From: Chara braunii
Taxonomy: Eukaryota > Streptophyta > Charophyceae > Charales > Characeae
Length of the DNA: 31,047 nucleotides
Assembly (NCBI GenBank): GCA_003427395.1
Contig: BFEA01000243.1
Coordinates: forward strand, 1,374,254-1,405,300
Direction of reading: 5' to 3'
A program made the translations under genes and the position numbers. Every line of letters begins with the position of its first letter. The stretch's first letter is position 1. The notes under the pieces are model-generated. The model ran no database searches. It had not been told where the DNA came from and saw only the letters and a list, made by a program, of their open reading frames with translations. Shown here one piece after another: positions 1 through 10,622 of the stretch.

Positions 1-60
<60 letters not shown>
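1..60. repeat. (AG)n microsatellite
   Basis: The window opens inside an uninterrupted AG dinucleotide run of 60 bases. The left end of the run lies outside the window, so its true length is unknown. Confidence 0.97.
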
Positions 61-62
<2 letters not shown>

Positions 63-309
63 AGAGAAGACAAGTCCAACTTGCACGCAGCCTAAAGGCA
101 AAAAGGTAAAGAAAAGGCGGAGGAGACCATACCTCACAGAAGTTGCAGGTGTCCAAGAAGACGAAGCCTCCAACCAAGAATCAGAAAGCCTCGAGCTGAG
201 TAGCATCAATGCACGTCCGACTTCTTCAAATGCGACGCACCAAGTTTGCGAAGCATATAAGGAGACAAAAGGGGGAGGGGCAATGATCGATGCTTGCTCT
301 CAAAGCACG

Positions 310-349
310 TTCGACGAAGCATCTCGTACAATCTTGCAGCGGTTCACGT

Positions 350-394
<45 letters not shown>

Positions 395-616
395 AGAGAG
401 AGATAGGGAGGCAGGTAGTTTGAGTACGGCAGGTCGCGTAGGGCAGGGGTAGGTTCGGTACGTCGCGGTGGTGCACACAGGAGCAACCTCCGACAATCTT
501 GCGGACGTGCGACGTAGCATGATTCTCCACGCATGAATGAGAAAGCACGAAGCACGATGCACCAAAGCTTGAAACACGTAGCACCAAAGTCCGACGACCG
601 TACCGGCGGTTCAAGT

Positions 617-662
<46 letters not shown>

Positions 663-760
663 GGGACAGCAAGATAGCAGGGAGGTGTCGTAGGGCAGGT
701 CGCAAGGGCAGGGGTAGGCCGGATATGGGAATCGCGTCCCGTAGTGCAGGCAAGGCGCGT
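310..760. repeat. Duplicated unit, each copy carrying an (AC)n microsatellite
   Basis: Two diverged direct copies are present. Each has a GGTTCA(C/A)GTAGC lead-in, an AC run (352-390, followed by AG to about 402; and 619-658), then an ACAG(A/G)-rich stretch, and then a GTAGGGCAGG...GGCAGGGGTAGG tract. The flanks match as well as the microsatellites, so the AC runs were copied with their surroundings. Long open frames crossing these runs on both strands are poly-(CV) or poly-(TH) artefacts and not genes. Confidence 0.75.
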
Positions 761-829
761 ATGGCAGGGGTAGGCCAGATTGGCGAAGTCCGTCCAGGGC
801 GCCCAGTAGTGCACGCTACATCATCTTTG

Positions 830-2760
830 TGAAATGTGAAAAAGAGGAAAAAAGAGGAAAAAGCCCCATACATCATGTCGTCATGTTCTAGCGGGAAGTT
901 CATTCAGGGCCTTGCCACACCACTGTAGAAACGAAAAACGTTCAAATGCATATTCCCACAGAAAATGGCAAGATGCATCCGTTCCTACGAATAGCAACAG
1001 ATGCATGTGAAGGTTTTTTTGGGAAGATGCATTAGTGTTTTTTTCGTTTCCATGCTGGTGTGGCGAGGCCCTCTCATTTTTCACATTTCGAGAGTGGTGT
1101 GTCTTCCCCCCCCCCCCCCGCACCCCCCCCCCCCCCCCCGTAAAGTAACGGCCGTGTTGGAATCTGGATTTGGCGATAGATTTCATTCGTTTTTTTTTTT
1201 TTCCACGTTTTTGTTTTTTTTCCGAACGGCTACGCCTCTGCTTCGAACAGTTTTTGTTTTTTTTGAAAGGCACCGATTGAATTACCTGTCGAATCTGGAT
1301 AGGACAGCCTTTCAGGCCACTTTTCTTCGTCACTGTAATATTACAGGGAACCCCGTAGCAGCCACATCCGTGGTAAAGCCTCCAACGAGGGAACGTGAGG
1401 GAGCTGCACCCGCCAGTACGTGTGATACTACAGCAGGTGGGGGACACCGGCCAGCGGTCAGCCGGTAGCATCAGCTCTTATCTTCTTCGATAGGGCAGTC
1501 ACTGTGTGTCCCCTCTAGTCCCCTCCCGATATGAGGATCAACAGTCTGTGCTCAATGGCAGTCGGGGGGACCAACGCCATATCTCTAGGTGGCGGGCGCC
1601 AAGCTTGCCCAGGAAGGCGTCCTTGGCAAAGGTGGATTGAAGCGAAGGCGTCCTCAATGCCACTTGCGTGCCTTACGAACTGAGCTAGGCCGCTGCATCT
1701 TTCAACAGTTTTTGGGGCCATCGCAGATAATTAATGTGCCCTTCAAAACGAAATCACAAAAAAAAAAAAAAAAAAAAAAACCGTTAACCACGACGGGGGT
1801 TTACCTTGCCCTGTTCAAGGGCGTGTGGCACTGAGTGGCTAGCAGTCGGATTTGCCAACATTACGGTTTTTTTTTTTATACAAAACGGCCCAAACGGTTG
1901 CTAGGGGTGCTGATGACTCCAGACACCGCTAGGACCATCGGGGAACCTTAGACAATCTATTGGTGGGGAGCAACACCTGCAGGAAAACGGGTCCACCGTC
2001 CCAATTTACAATGTGGAAAATGAGGATGTCACTGTTTGTCATTTGTTGTTTGAGACCATGCTATAAGCAACGTTTATGTCATGATCGCACTGTTGAAGAA
2101 CTGTTGACCGCCCCGCAGAACGTTAGTTTCAGCACCAACGTTAATTCGAATGTTGCTTGAACAACCCGAATGTTTCTCCAACCCCAAAAATAACGGTGTT
2201 TTTTTTCTGTTGTTCATAGAAGGTCGCCTTTAAGAAGCGTACCAGGACAACGGTCATGTCGGTACTATACCGAGCAAAGGCAGACGTGTCGAGTACCGGA
2301 GCCCGAGCAAGGCCTGCATCCTGCATATCGTAGACATGAGTTGATATGATAGTACCCATCTCAATCCCCTTGACCTTTCTGTTCGAGGGGTTCCCGATTT
2401 TAATCCTAACTATCGCAGCGCGCGCTATAGTGACGCGCGTGCTTATATGACATCCTAGCTCAGATCACTCCCTCAAGGCGGTCGGCACAGTTGACCTGTC
2501 AACTGTAAATTCAAGGCCAAATACCTTTGTAAGGGTATTTCGTCCGACACCGTGACTCTTGCGAAGGCGGCGTCATACGTGACTTTGCATCGCCACACAC
2601 TTCATCCTGTACGACTCGGAGTCAAGTTGTTGGCCTTGAGGCCACAAGTGCATATTTCTCGTACGGCGTGATTTTTTAATGCAAATACATTAATTCATAT
2701 TTTTAGAAGTACTAAAAAAAAAAAAAAAAAAAAAGGCTAGAAAATAAAATAAAAACAGGT
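830..2760. other. Non-coding interval with homopolymer tracts
   Basis: I see no recognisable gene here. The interval holds a C-rich tract (about 1107-1138), T-rich tracts near 1190-1262, and poly-A runs near 1757-1780 and 2714-2733. Apparent open frames consist of low-complexity residues. The only structured piece is the inverted repeat copy at 1330-1477, listed separately. Confidence 0.6.
1330..1477 (-). repeat. Inverted copy of the 2.8-3.5 kb repeat unit
   Basis: Read on the minus strand, this stretch matches part of the tandem units at about 2956-3105 and 3300-3455. Shared blocks include GATGCTACCGGCTGA, CACCTGCTGTAG, GGGTGCAGCTCC and a GGTTCCC...TAATATTA block. It is a third, older and inverted member of that family. 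Confidence 0.65.
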
Positions 2761-2810
2761 TTAAAAGGTGGTTACACTACGTAGCATGAGATGCACAAAC
2801 AACCTGAGGA

Positions 2811-3560
2811 AGGACCGGGCCCAGAGCGCAACCACATAACTTACACTTGTGACGATGAGGTTGGGAAGTGGGAGCCATATACGAATACGTTGTAGCCGTA
2901 TTCTGGCGTAAGTGGCACCCACTTCCCAACCGTGTTGTTTTTTTTCATTCCTCACTAATGCTACCATCTGCCTCATGGCTGGTATCGCCCACTTGCTGTA
3001 GCGGGTATCGCACCTGCTGGTGGGTGCAGCTCCCGCATATTCCCTCGCTGCAAGTTTAATATATAATGTCCATGTCACGCAGGGTTCCCCGTAATACTAT
3101 AATGAAAAAAATAGGCCTGAAGTGGGAGGGAAAAAAAAAGGGCACCACAAAACACGCAATTCTACAGGACCGGGCCCAGAGCGCAACCACATAACTTACA
3201 CTTGTGACGATGAGGTTGGAAAGTGGGAGCCATATACGAATACGTTGTAGGCGTAAGTGGCACCCACTTCCCAACCGTGTTGTTTTTTTCCATTCCTCAC
3301 TGATGCTACCGGCTGACTCCTGGCTGGTATCGCCCACCTGCTGTAGCGGATATCGCACTTGCTGGTGGGTGCAGCTCCCGCATGTTCCCTCGCTACAAGT
3401 TTAATATATAATATCCATGTCACGCAGGGTTCCCCGTAATACTATACTGAAAAAAAAAACCTGAAGTGGGAGGAAAAAGAAAGGGGCAGGGGCGGGGAGG
3501 GGCAAATAACACCACAAAATACGCAATTCTACAGGACCAGGCCCTAGAATACGACCGCCA
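2811..3560. repeat. Tandem repeat, ~360-bp unit, two full copies plus a stub
   Basis: Unit 1 starts at 2811 and unit 2 at 3166, both with AGGACCGGGCCCAGAGCGCA. A third, truncated unit starts at 3533 with AGGACCAGGCCCTAGAA and runs into a short CA repeat. Period lengths are 355 and 367 bp; the difference lies mainly in A-rich runs and a gain of GGGGC-rich sequence. Each full unit contains a ~20-bp inverted repeat (GGTTGG(G/A)AAGTGGGAGCC against its complement about 40-60 bp later) that would form a stem. Small open frames inside are not convincing genes. Confidence 0.85.
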
Positions 3561-3599
3561 CACACACACACACACGCACTCTCTCGCCTATCATGTACC

Positions 3600-3760
3600 G
3601 AAATGTGGGTCAATAACCATGTTGGATACGTGTTGGTTCATGTTGGAGGCCTGTACGAAACCATGTTGGAGTAGTTGAGAAAAAGTTTGGGACCTCTTTG
3701 AAACCATGTTCGACTCGTTGGGAATAAGTTGATAATGTTGATGAGTAGTTGAACACAGCA
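3600..3760. repeat. Degenerate ~43-bp tandem repeat (ACCATGTT...)
   Basis: Three imperfect copies start near 3617, 3660 and 3703, each beginning ACCATGTTGGA or a variant and containing a GTTGG/GTTGA core. They are diverged and carry no coding signal. Confidence 0.5.
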
Positions 3761-4142
3761 GAAGACCCAATTTCAACAGTTGGTCACAACCCTTCTGGCG
3801 TGAACAAGTTAGACATTAAAAAGAAATTTTGTTGAATTTCGGCGACAATTTTTCTGTTGACACCGCAAATGGAGATGTGGAAGATTGCGACGCGAAGGAG
3901 ATGGTGAGGCGGGGGATATGGTGACGAGGGAGAGAGAGAGAAGCGAGGTAGACGGCGGGGGAGACGGCGACGAGATGGATGTGTCGATGGCAAGAGCGGA
4001 GGGTCCGGGCGCGCGACAGGCATTTTCGGCCGTGAGGGTTGGCGACACCTGCGATTGCCTGCTGCTTCGGACAATTGCAATGCCCACCTGCAAATTCGCG
4101 GAATGGCGCCACCGTCATTCGAATGGCGGATACATCCACGCA

Positions 4143-4295
4143 GGGCCCGAGAAACGAAAGTGGGCGGGAAAATTCACGCAAGATGATGCATTGGAACCGT
4201 CGATATCACGGTAAAATCCGTGTGGGCCCCGATAATCAAAAGTGGGCGGAAAAATTCGCGCCAGATGATGCGTTGGAATTGTCGATATCATGGTG
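4143..4295. repeat. ~82-bp tandem duplication
   Basis: The two copies (about 4143-4214 and 4224-4295) share GGGCCC, AAAGTGGGCGG, AAAATTC.CGC, AGATGATGC.TTGGAA and GTCGATATCA.GGT. Identity by eye is about 85%. Confidence 0.8.
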
Positions 4296-4307
4296 AAAAA
4301 AGGCCAG

Positions 4308-4372
4308 TCCTCTCGAAATCACGGCCCGCCCTCCCGCGACGGTTTCGGATCGGGCGATTTCGTGAGGACGGT
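4308..4372. repeat. Imperfect hairpin around GTCCTCTCGAAATC
   Basis: GTCCTCTCGAAATC...GCCCG on the left pairs imperfectly with CGGGCGATTTCGTGAGGAC on the right, giving a short interrupted stem. Nothing shows whether it has a function. Confidence 0.4.
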
Positions 4373-4840
4373 CCGTAAAAAAAGGGACCGCCTGATGTCA
4401 CAGCCCCCGACGCGACAGTCCACCGTTACTGACCCTGCGGCGGGTAGCTGAAGGGGCCCTCAAGCCCCACTCACTACACTAACCGTTCCCTTGTCGGGCA
4501 CCAAACAAGTCGGGGTAGCTGTCACACCCATTCGCTGGTGTCATTTCTTCCGTGTGCTGCCGCTGCGACGCGTCCTCCATCGCTTGAAGTTGCCGCCATC
4601 ATATCGCAGGCCCCTTGCGCATCCAGGCCTTCGTTCTTCCAACAATCGTCGATAGCGGGGGGCGCTAACGTAAATGACACGTGACTGTAGACCTTGTGCG
4701 TCGTCCCGTTCGCGCTGTGCTCTTCTTGTGTCGGCTGGAGGCGTTTATCGACTCGCAGGTCAGTAAGAAGCCCACGCAGCCTGCTCGGCCCCTTCACCAT
4801 TTCAAGCCCCTACCTCTTCCCATTGCCCTTCTACTCCTTC

Positions 4841-5461
4841 GACCATGAAAGTCTTGTTCTCTACCACGACCTGCTCCGCCAATCATGCTCGCACGATCTT
4901 GAGTGCACGACGCCCACCGATCACAACCACGAAAGACCCCATGCAGTGACATACGCTGACGTCATCATCTTGCGCATGACGTCAGCAAATGGCAATGGTT
5001 TGCAACTTTCACAGTCAAGATCGTCGGACGCCTCCGACGACCGCATTTGACGCGTGGAGAAAGTCGGATCGCCGTCTCGTCTTGGCGTCCTTAACATCGC
5101 TTGTTGGTCCACTTTCTTGGATCCTGGCTTGCGGGTCGTCTTCCCCCAGTCTACTTAGGATATCGCAATGCAGTCGGTCGTGCAAGTCTTCTTCTACATC
5201 ACAACCTGCTCCGTCAATCACGCACGAGTCGACATGCGCACGATCTTGAGTCCACGATGTCCACAACTCACAACCACGAAAGTTCCCATCCACTGACACA
5301 CGCTGACGTCAACATCTTGCGAATGACGTCAGGAATTCGAAACAGCTTGTGGCTTTCGCAGTCAAGATCGTCGGAATTCTTCGACGACGGCATCTAACGC
5401 GTGGACGAAGTTTCATCGCCGTTGCTTCCTGACGTCCTCAAGATCGCGTGTCGATCCACTT
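4841..5461. repeat. Tandem pair of ~280-bp repeats, period about 347 bp, each with two TGACGTCA sites
   Basis: Copy 1 (about 4841-5114) and copy 2 (about 5176-5461) share GCACGATCTTGAGT (4891 and 5238), TCACAACCACGAAAG, CAGTCAAGATCGTCGGA and GACG.CGTGGA. A 12-bp insertion in copy 2 accounts for the offset change from 335 to 347. Both copies keep two TGACGTCA octamers about 22 bp apart (4957-4964 and 4977-4984; 5304-5311 and 5324-5331). No convincing reading frame is conserved between the copies. Confidence 0.85.
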
Positions 5462-5525
5462 GATGTCCCATTTTACTATCGCCGGTTTTCACGTCTTTCG
5501 GATGTTCTCCCACAGTTGTGGTGGT

Positions 5526-5677
5526 ATGTGATCACCGCTGCGATAACACATCATCCGATAGACGTCAACACCGAGACGACATCTGAAAAACGCGTGTCGA
5601 TCGCCTTTCAGATCCCGTCCGTCCATCTTCGGTGTCGACGTCCATCGGATGATGTGTTATCGCAGCGCTGATCACAT
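5526..5677. mobile_element. Fold-back (hairpin) sequence, MITE-like candidate
   Basis: The left arm starts ATGTGATCACCGCTGCGATA and continues through ACACATCATCCGAT. The right arm carries the complement, ending ATCGCAGCGCTGATCACAT. The arms are about 60-70 bp with few mismatches, separated by a short loop that includes an ACGCGTGTCGATCG core. Total length is about 150 bp. No target-site duplication was confirmed, so a MITE label is tentative. A local inverted duplication would look the same. Confidence 0.55.
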
Positions 5678-5689
5678 CATCCCATGTCT

Positions 5690-6440
5690 TTGGTAGCGGA
5701 GTGCTGCGCTGGAAGCCTCACGACAAACGCACACCTCCAACAGGAATCGCCCGTGTGGCATGCACAGCCAACAGTGGCGAAGCCACAACGTTTAACGAAG
5801 ACCCATTGCGCACAACCGAGACCCATGGCGAATCCGAAACATCCCAGATTACCGACAATCCCGCAACATCCCATCGCCAACCACCAACTTCGAGCTCGTT
5901 TTCGATCGACTTGGTGATTCAACATGTCTATCGCGGTTGTGGACGACATCAGGATCTTGTTCTGGTTGTCTTGAACGTTCCGTGTCTTTCTTTTGTCGGA
6001 ACGATTGCGCGAACCACTCATATGCGGAGGCCCACAGAACATATCCAAGACTCATCGCCCGTTTTCGCACACGCAGCTAGCAATGAGGAACCGCCACGCA
6101 ACCCGGCGCGAGACGCCGGACACGCATCGGCAACATTTTGGATATGGAACTAGCGCTGACAAGTTCCATCGCGCCCACACAAAAACTTCACAGCACCGCC
6201 GCCCGTGCGGCAGCCCGTCCCCTCGCCACGATTCATTTTGGGCGAACTCTGACGTGGAGAATCCTCGCGACGATTACAGTCTCGAAATCTGAGCTGAATG
6301 AACGCACCAACGACCTCGTGGAACGATCAGCTCTCGATCCACGCCGATCACATTTCGATTCCAATTAATCGTAGCTGCATTTTCCAAAGCAACTTAGGGG
6401 GGCGTGCGCGGGATTGCAGCGGGAGCGAGAGAGTGTAGTT
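5690..6440. other. Interval without a recognisable gene
   Basis: An open stretch on the plus strand to about 6153 reads as a Thr/Pro/Arg-rich peptide with no recognisable domain, and overlapping minus-strand frames are similar in length. I see no splice or start context that makes any of them convincing. Confidence 0.5.
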
Positions 6441-6569
6441 CGTGCCACTTGTTTCGGATCGAGTTTGGATTCATCCGAGCTTGGGATGAAGGCAATAGTA
6501 GATGTCATTCGCGATGCCGTTGGTTGGAAGACTATGCCCCCCTTACGTCCGACCCATTGTCCATGACAA

Positions 6570-7570
6570 CCCGCCACTCATGACTTTTGTTGGTGTTCTT
6601 TGTCTCCCACAAGGGGTTATGCAATTCTCAGGCTTGACGTTTTTGTTCCGCCTCACTACGGAACGTGTGATATAGTTCGGATGAATCCGAACCACAACCC
6701 TCGGGTCGTGGGAAGTCTCAACGGGAACCGCATCCCTTCGATGTCTCAGTGGAACGGACAACGACGCCACAGGGGCTCGCTTTCGAAGTAAACATCTCCA
6801 AAAATCATGACTTCGATAGTTCCCCATCTGGTTTTGCCTTCGTTTGTAGCTCGGATTAATCCGAACCACAACCATAGACGACTGACGGACGGCAGTCGTG
6901 GCTTTTATCAGTGTTTATTTCTTCCGCATTGGGAAGTGCAACACACACAGGACTTATTAGTTCCGCCTCACTCCTAAACATGTGATGTAGTTCAGATCAA
7001 TCCGAACCACATCCCTCAGCGCATCGGGAGTCCCGAGGTGAGTATCACGCCCAGTGACGGAAGGTCTCATAGGGAAAGGAAAACGATGGCACACGGCACG
7101 CGTCCGGAATACAACATACCATAACCGAAGGTGGGCACTCATGGCGTTTGTTGTTGTTTTTTCCTTCCGAGCGGCGAAATGTTAAAATTTCGCACGACGT
7201 CTTGGTACCGCCTGACTGAAACCGTTTGCTATGGTCCGGATTAATCTGAACCTCATAGCTCGACGGCAGTAGAGTCTGATTTGTCTGCCGCATCGCGCAC
7301 GCGGGTCTCATGAACTGGGGATGGCACTCTTGGCTTTTGTCTGAGTTAATTTCTTGCACATGGGGTAGTAATGTAGACATCGCAAAGGACGTGTTGCTTC
7401 CTCCTGGCTCCTCCTTCGATTCCTTGGGTGTCTCATCCTTCTGCCACATCCCTACCAGTGACACGAAGTCGTTGGGCGGTGGCTCGGATTAATCCGAGCC
7501 ACAGATGGTCGCACGACATCCCACTAAATGTCTATCTTTCCGGGGCGGTGGCTCGGATTGATCCGAACCA
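6570..7570. repeat. Diverged ~200-300 bp repeat units around the palindrome
   Basis: Recurring blocks in the same order are: an (A/G)CTC(A/T)TG.CTTTTGT lead (near 6579, 6899, 7138, 7326), a T-rich stretch, (T/G)TNCCGCCT.ACT (6649, 6962, 7206), and then GT..TATGGT or GTGATRTAGTT followed by the palindrome and ACCNCA. These are old copies of one unit and hold no conserved reading frame. Confidence 0.5.
7481..7500. repeat. Perfect 20-bp palindrome
   Basis: GGCTCGGATTAATCCGAGCC is its own reverse complement over all 20 bases. A second copy starts at 7550 with one arm changed (GATCCGAACC), in the same GGGCGGTGGCTCGGATT context, so the two are local duplicates about 69 bp apart. Confidence 0.95.
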
Positions 7571-8253
7571 CAGATTGGTAGGCCTGGATGAGCTTCTGTG
7601 TAGGACTTCAGTTGGCGGGTGAACACTGTGCCGAGTTCGAATGAGCTTTCGCCTTCTGAGCGACTTCGGCATGAATCAGTTGTGGGTCTTTGACTTGAAT
7701 CTGCCTATGTGTAGGACTTCGTATGGACTCGTGTCCGAATGTTCGTACTTTGCGTAGGCTTCGTTTCTAGTCCGACAAAGGACTTTCCGGCTTGTGTTGC
7801 ACTTCTGTTCAGCTCGTATTCGGAATGACCGTGGTGCGTAGAGTTTGTGCTTTCCTGGCTCTGCGAAAAGTACTTGTCATGTCGACTGTGCGAAAACGTC
7901 TTCTGTGGATGAGGCGGTGTCATGTGGGCTATACGGCGCCAGTGTGTTGTTCCGTTCCTCCCGCAGATATCCAGAAACGCATGTTCTGCGCACGACGGCG
8001 TGGGTCGTCCGACTGTTCCTTCCGTCTCAATGTGCTTTACGGCGTGGGTTTTGATGATTTTTGGAAATTCCGCATCTGCTCTGGAACGGGTCCCTGCATG
8101 ACTTCGACCTTCTATAAGGGCTTTGCCGATAAAAAAGTGTTGGGCGTGACAACTGGGTGTGGGCCTCGTCAGGGAAACTATCATTCACCGACATTGTTTA
8201 CGACGGTCTCCGCTTCCGTATGTCTGTCCATATGTGCGTGTTGTGTAGGGAGT

Positions 8254-8778
8254 ATGATGTCGTCGAGTCCTTCGGCAAGCATCGCCATGACTCCCAAGAA
8301 GCACATGCACTTAGCCAAACCCTTTCCACCTTGTGCGAGATCGGTGCGGCATCATGACGGTCAAACGTGGATCGACGAAGCAGCCGAGGACGACTTCGAA
8401 GGCGACCCATGGATGACCGTCGTCCCGTACATGAACCGGCATCTCGACAAATGGAACGATAATGATTGGAAGGCGATGGAGCGTTCTTGCCCTTGGGCAA
8501 GCCATTACAAGTTTGCCAACATGTTGGAATTCAGGAGCCTCATTGCACTGCCTGATGGTGTCCTCCATCGAAAGTCACAGGACGATATGGGTAAACTGAT
8601 CCGCTTCCTTACCAGCTTCAAACGTCGCCTCCACTGCGAGTACATCACATCTTCGCCATGAACTTGGGGAAGTTCGCAGAAGCAAGAGTTGGTGGACTGC
8701 GCTCGTAATTTGTTCATTCTTAGAACACTACCCACCCCGTTGCCCAGGGACTTCTCCACAAACTATATCATATTGTTG
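8254..8778 (+). pseudogene. Hypothetical protein fragment, unknown function
   Basis: The frame is open upstream from about 7792, but only the part from roughly 8254 looks protein-like. It has a basic N-terminus and an acidic patch (EAAEDDFEGD), followed by Trp-rich segments (PWMTVVPYM, DKWNDNDWKAM, CPWASHYKF). A TGA at 8659-8661 interrupts it, after which the same frame reads on (TWGSSQKQELVDCARN...NYIILLCVVD) to stops near 8777. The stop sits where a Trp codon would fit. I recognise no family. The next open frame (8780-9235) starts in a different phase immediately after, so the two may be halves of one gene split by a frameshift. Confidence 0.4.
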
Positions 8779-8779
8779 T

Positions 8780-9235
8780 GTGTGGTTGACTAATGACGGA
8801 AGTCCTTTCGCCATAGTGGTATGTGTGGCTTCTTCAGACAGAAGTAGAAAACTCGTGGATGCAGTTGTGCTCGTGTCACGGAACGAGATGGTACAACAGG
8901 ATTACAAATTCAAGCCGATGATGTCTCGCCCTGATGTAGATGGGAGGTCAGATTTCGTGAGAGCAAGTCAGGTCACATGTTTAGAATTATTTTACGAGGT
9001 GGAAAAGAAAGTGACCGACATACGTGACTGTATAGAGAATTCCTTAGCGCGACCGAAAGGGTTTGTTAGGGTGAAATACATGTCCGTGTTTTCGGAGAAT
9101 GCAACAGTCGACGAGCCGCAGATCCATGTGTATGGATCATCTATGAATGCTATGTATGGTTTTCGTTCACGACCTCGCCCGAGGGAAACCCCGTATGTCA
9201 CAAGATACGGACGTGTGGTCAGACCTTGTGTTTAA
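8780..9235 (+). pseudogene. Hypothetical protein fragment with Arg-rich tail
   Basis: This open frame of about 150 codons contains hydrophobic/acidic segments (FAIVVCVASSD, KLVDAVVLVSRNEMV, LFYEVEKKVTDIRDC) and ends in RPRPRETPYVTRYGRVVRPCV-like sequence. Tails of the form TR.GR..RPP are common at the C-terminus of retroelement and other mobile-element polyproteins, which hints at, but does not prove, an element origin. No plausible ATG context or domain was identified, and it probably continues the 8254-8778 fragment after a frameshift. Confidence 0.4.
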
Positions 9236-9303
9236 AGAAGAAGGAGACTCCCTCATGATGACAAAAGTTGACACTGGCGTTATGGCATTTGAACTAGCAC
9301 TGC

Positions 9304-9901
9304 AGACTTGCGAAGGTGACGTTCTATAAGTGTTTCGGATTCATCCGACCCAACAATCAGTTACGTGCGTGCGCACCCAATGTTAAACGCGATGCATGAA
9401 GGGTTCCCCAAGGACGATCCTTGGCCAAACAATAACCCGTCAGATTCGGTCTGTGCGACTCGCTAACTGCACACCGTCGGGTTTATTTTCTTGCACGCCT
9501 TAGAGGCAAGCAAGGTGTCCAAACAGTCCTCCGCCCTCTAGATCGTCTGGCACTGCCATGTTCCGTAATTGTCCGCGATGGTTTTCGAATAGGACGCCAT
9601 GAAATGTCGTGCCCGTGTCCGTGGCCCTCTTTGCAACAGCCGCTGCATGGCAGAAAGTGACGTGAGCGACGCCTGCCGAGGCTGCAATCATGCATGTCCT
9701 GCATGACATCTTGTGTCTCGGATCCATCCGAAGTCGCCGGCTGCACGAGCATTTTCATTCTCATCCCCAAAAAAGTCGTCTGTCTCCCTAGACCCCTGCT
9801 GAAAGAAACTCCTCTTTCCGTCAAAACGCTGCATACGGGCCGATGCTCAGCACCAGCACATAATACATAGCACGTCCCGATTGCAAAATCGTCGGGTCAT
9901 T
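9304..9901. repeat. Direct repeat A, copy 1
   Basis: This stretch matches 10046-10613 over about 570-600 bp at roughly 75-80% identity by eye. Shared blocks include AGACTTGCGAA.GTGACGTTCT, CGCGATGGTTTTCG, AAAGTGACGTGAGCGACG, TGTGTCTCGGATCCATCCGA and CGTCGGGTCATT. Each copy contains two palindromes of the dispersed family, at matching positions. No shared reading frame is evident. Confidence 0.85.
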
Positions 9902-9907
9902 TTCTCG

Positions 9908-9975
9908 CGGCGGTGAAGGTTCGTGATCACCCCCGTCGTTTGTGTACGTGCTGATCGCTTTTTGCCATTGCATAC
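9908..9975. repeat. Direct repeat D, copy 1
   Basis: This short block (CGTGATCAC...CGTCGT.TGT...GTGCTGAT...GCATTGCATAC-like) is repeated at 11216-11281 in the same orientation, just before another palindrome-bearing stretch. Confidence 0.6.
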
Positions 9976-10045
9976 ATGAGAGATGTTGGTCTACGTTGCT
10001 GTTACGTATCCAGGATGCACCCGACATGCGCATCTCGCAGAATAT

Positions 10046-10613
10046 AGACTTGCGAATGTGACGTTCTGTAGGTGTTTCAGACTCATCCGACTCAACAATC
10101 ACACACGTGTGTGTGCACCCAACTTTACACGGGATGCATTGATGAACACAACACGTGAGATTCCGTTTGTGCGATTCGCTAAGTGGACAGTCGAGATTTT
10201 TGCTTACACACCTTGGAGTCGCACGAGGTTTCCAAACGGTGCTACACCCTCTGCATTATGTCGAAGTGTCATGTTCGGCTATTGCCCGCGATGGTTTTCG
10301 GATTGGATGCCGTGAAATGTGGTGCCATGTCCGTAGACCTCTTTCCAACAGCCGTTGCCTGGTGGAAAGTGACGTGAGCGACGTCGGGCGACGCTGCAAT
10401 CTACCTTGTCCTGCATGTCATCTTGTGTCTCGGATCCATCCGAAGTTGCAGGCCGCTCAAGCTTGTTTCTTCTCGTCACCGAATAAGTCATCTGTTTCTC
10501 TCGTCCCATGCTGGAAGAATCTCCTCTTCCCCTCAACACGCTTCATACACGCCGATGATCGGCACCTGCACAGAACACAAAAACACTTCCCGATTGGAAC
10601 GTCGTCGGGTCAT
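10046..10613. repeat. Direct repeat A, copy 2
   Basis: This is the second copy of repeat A, offset by 742 bp at its start. It carries palindromes at 10077 and 10430, matching 9335 and 9718 in copy 1. Confidence 0.85.
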
Positions 10614-10622
10614 TGCGTTGTC

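Noticed and set aside
226-903. Long open frames on both strands across AC/AG microsatellites
   Set aside because: They encode CVCVCV or HTHTHT runs. The openness is a product of the dinucleotide repeat, with no domain and with overlaps in several frames.
881-1471. A ~196-codon minus-strand frame and a plus-strand partner
   Set aside because: Lys/Phe/Pro homopolymer-rich translations of T- and C-tracts. The only real similarity is to the non-coding repeat at 2.8-3.5 kb.
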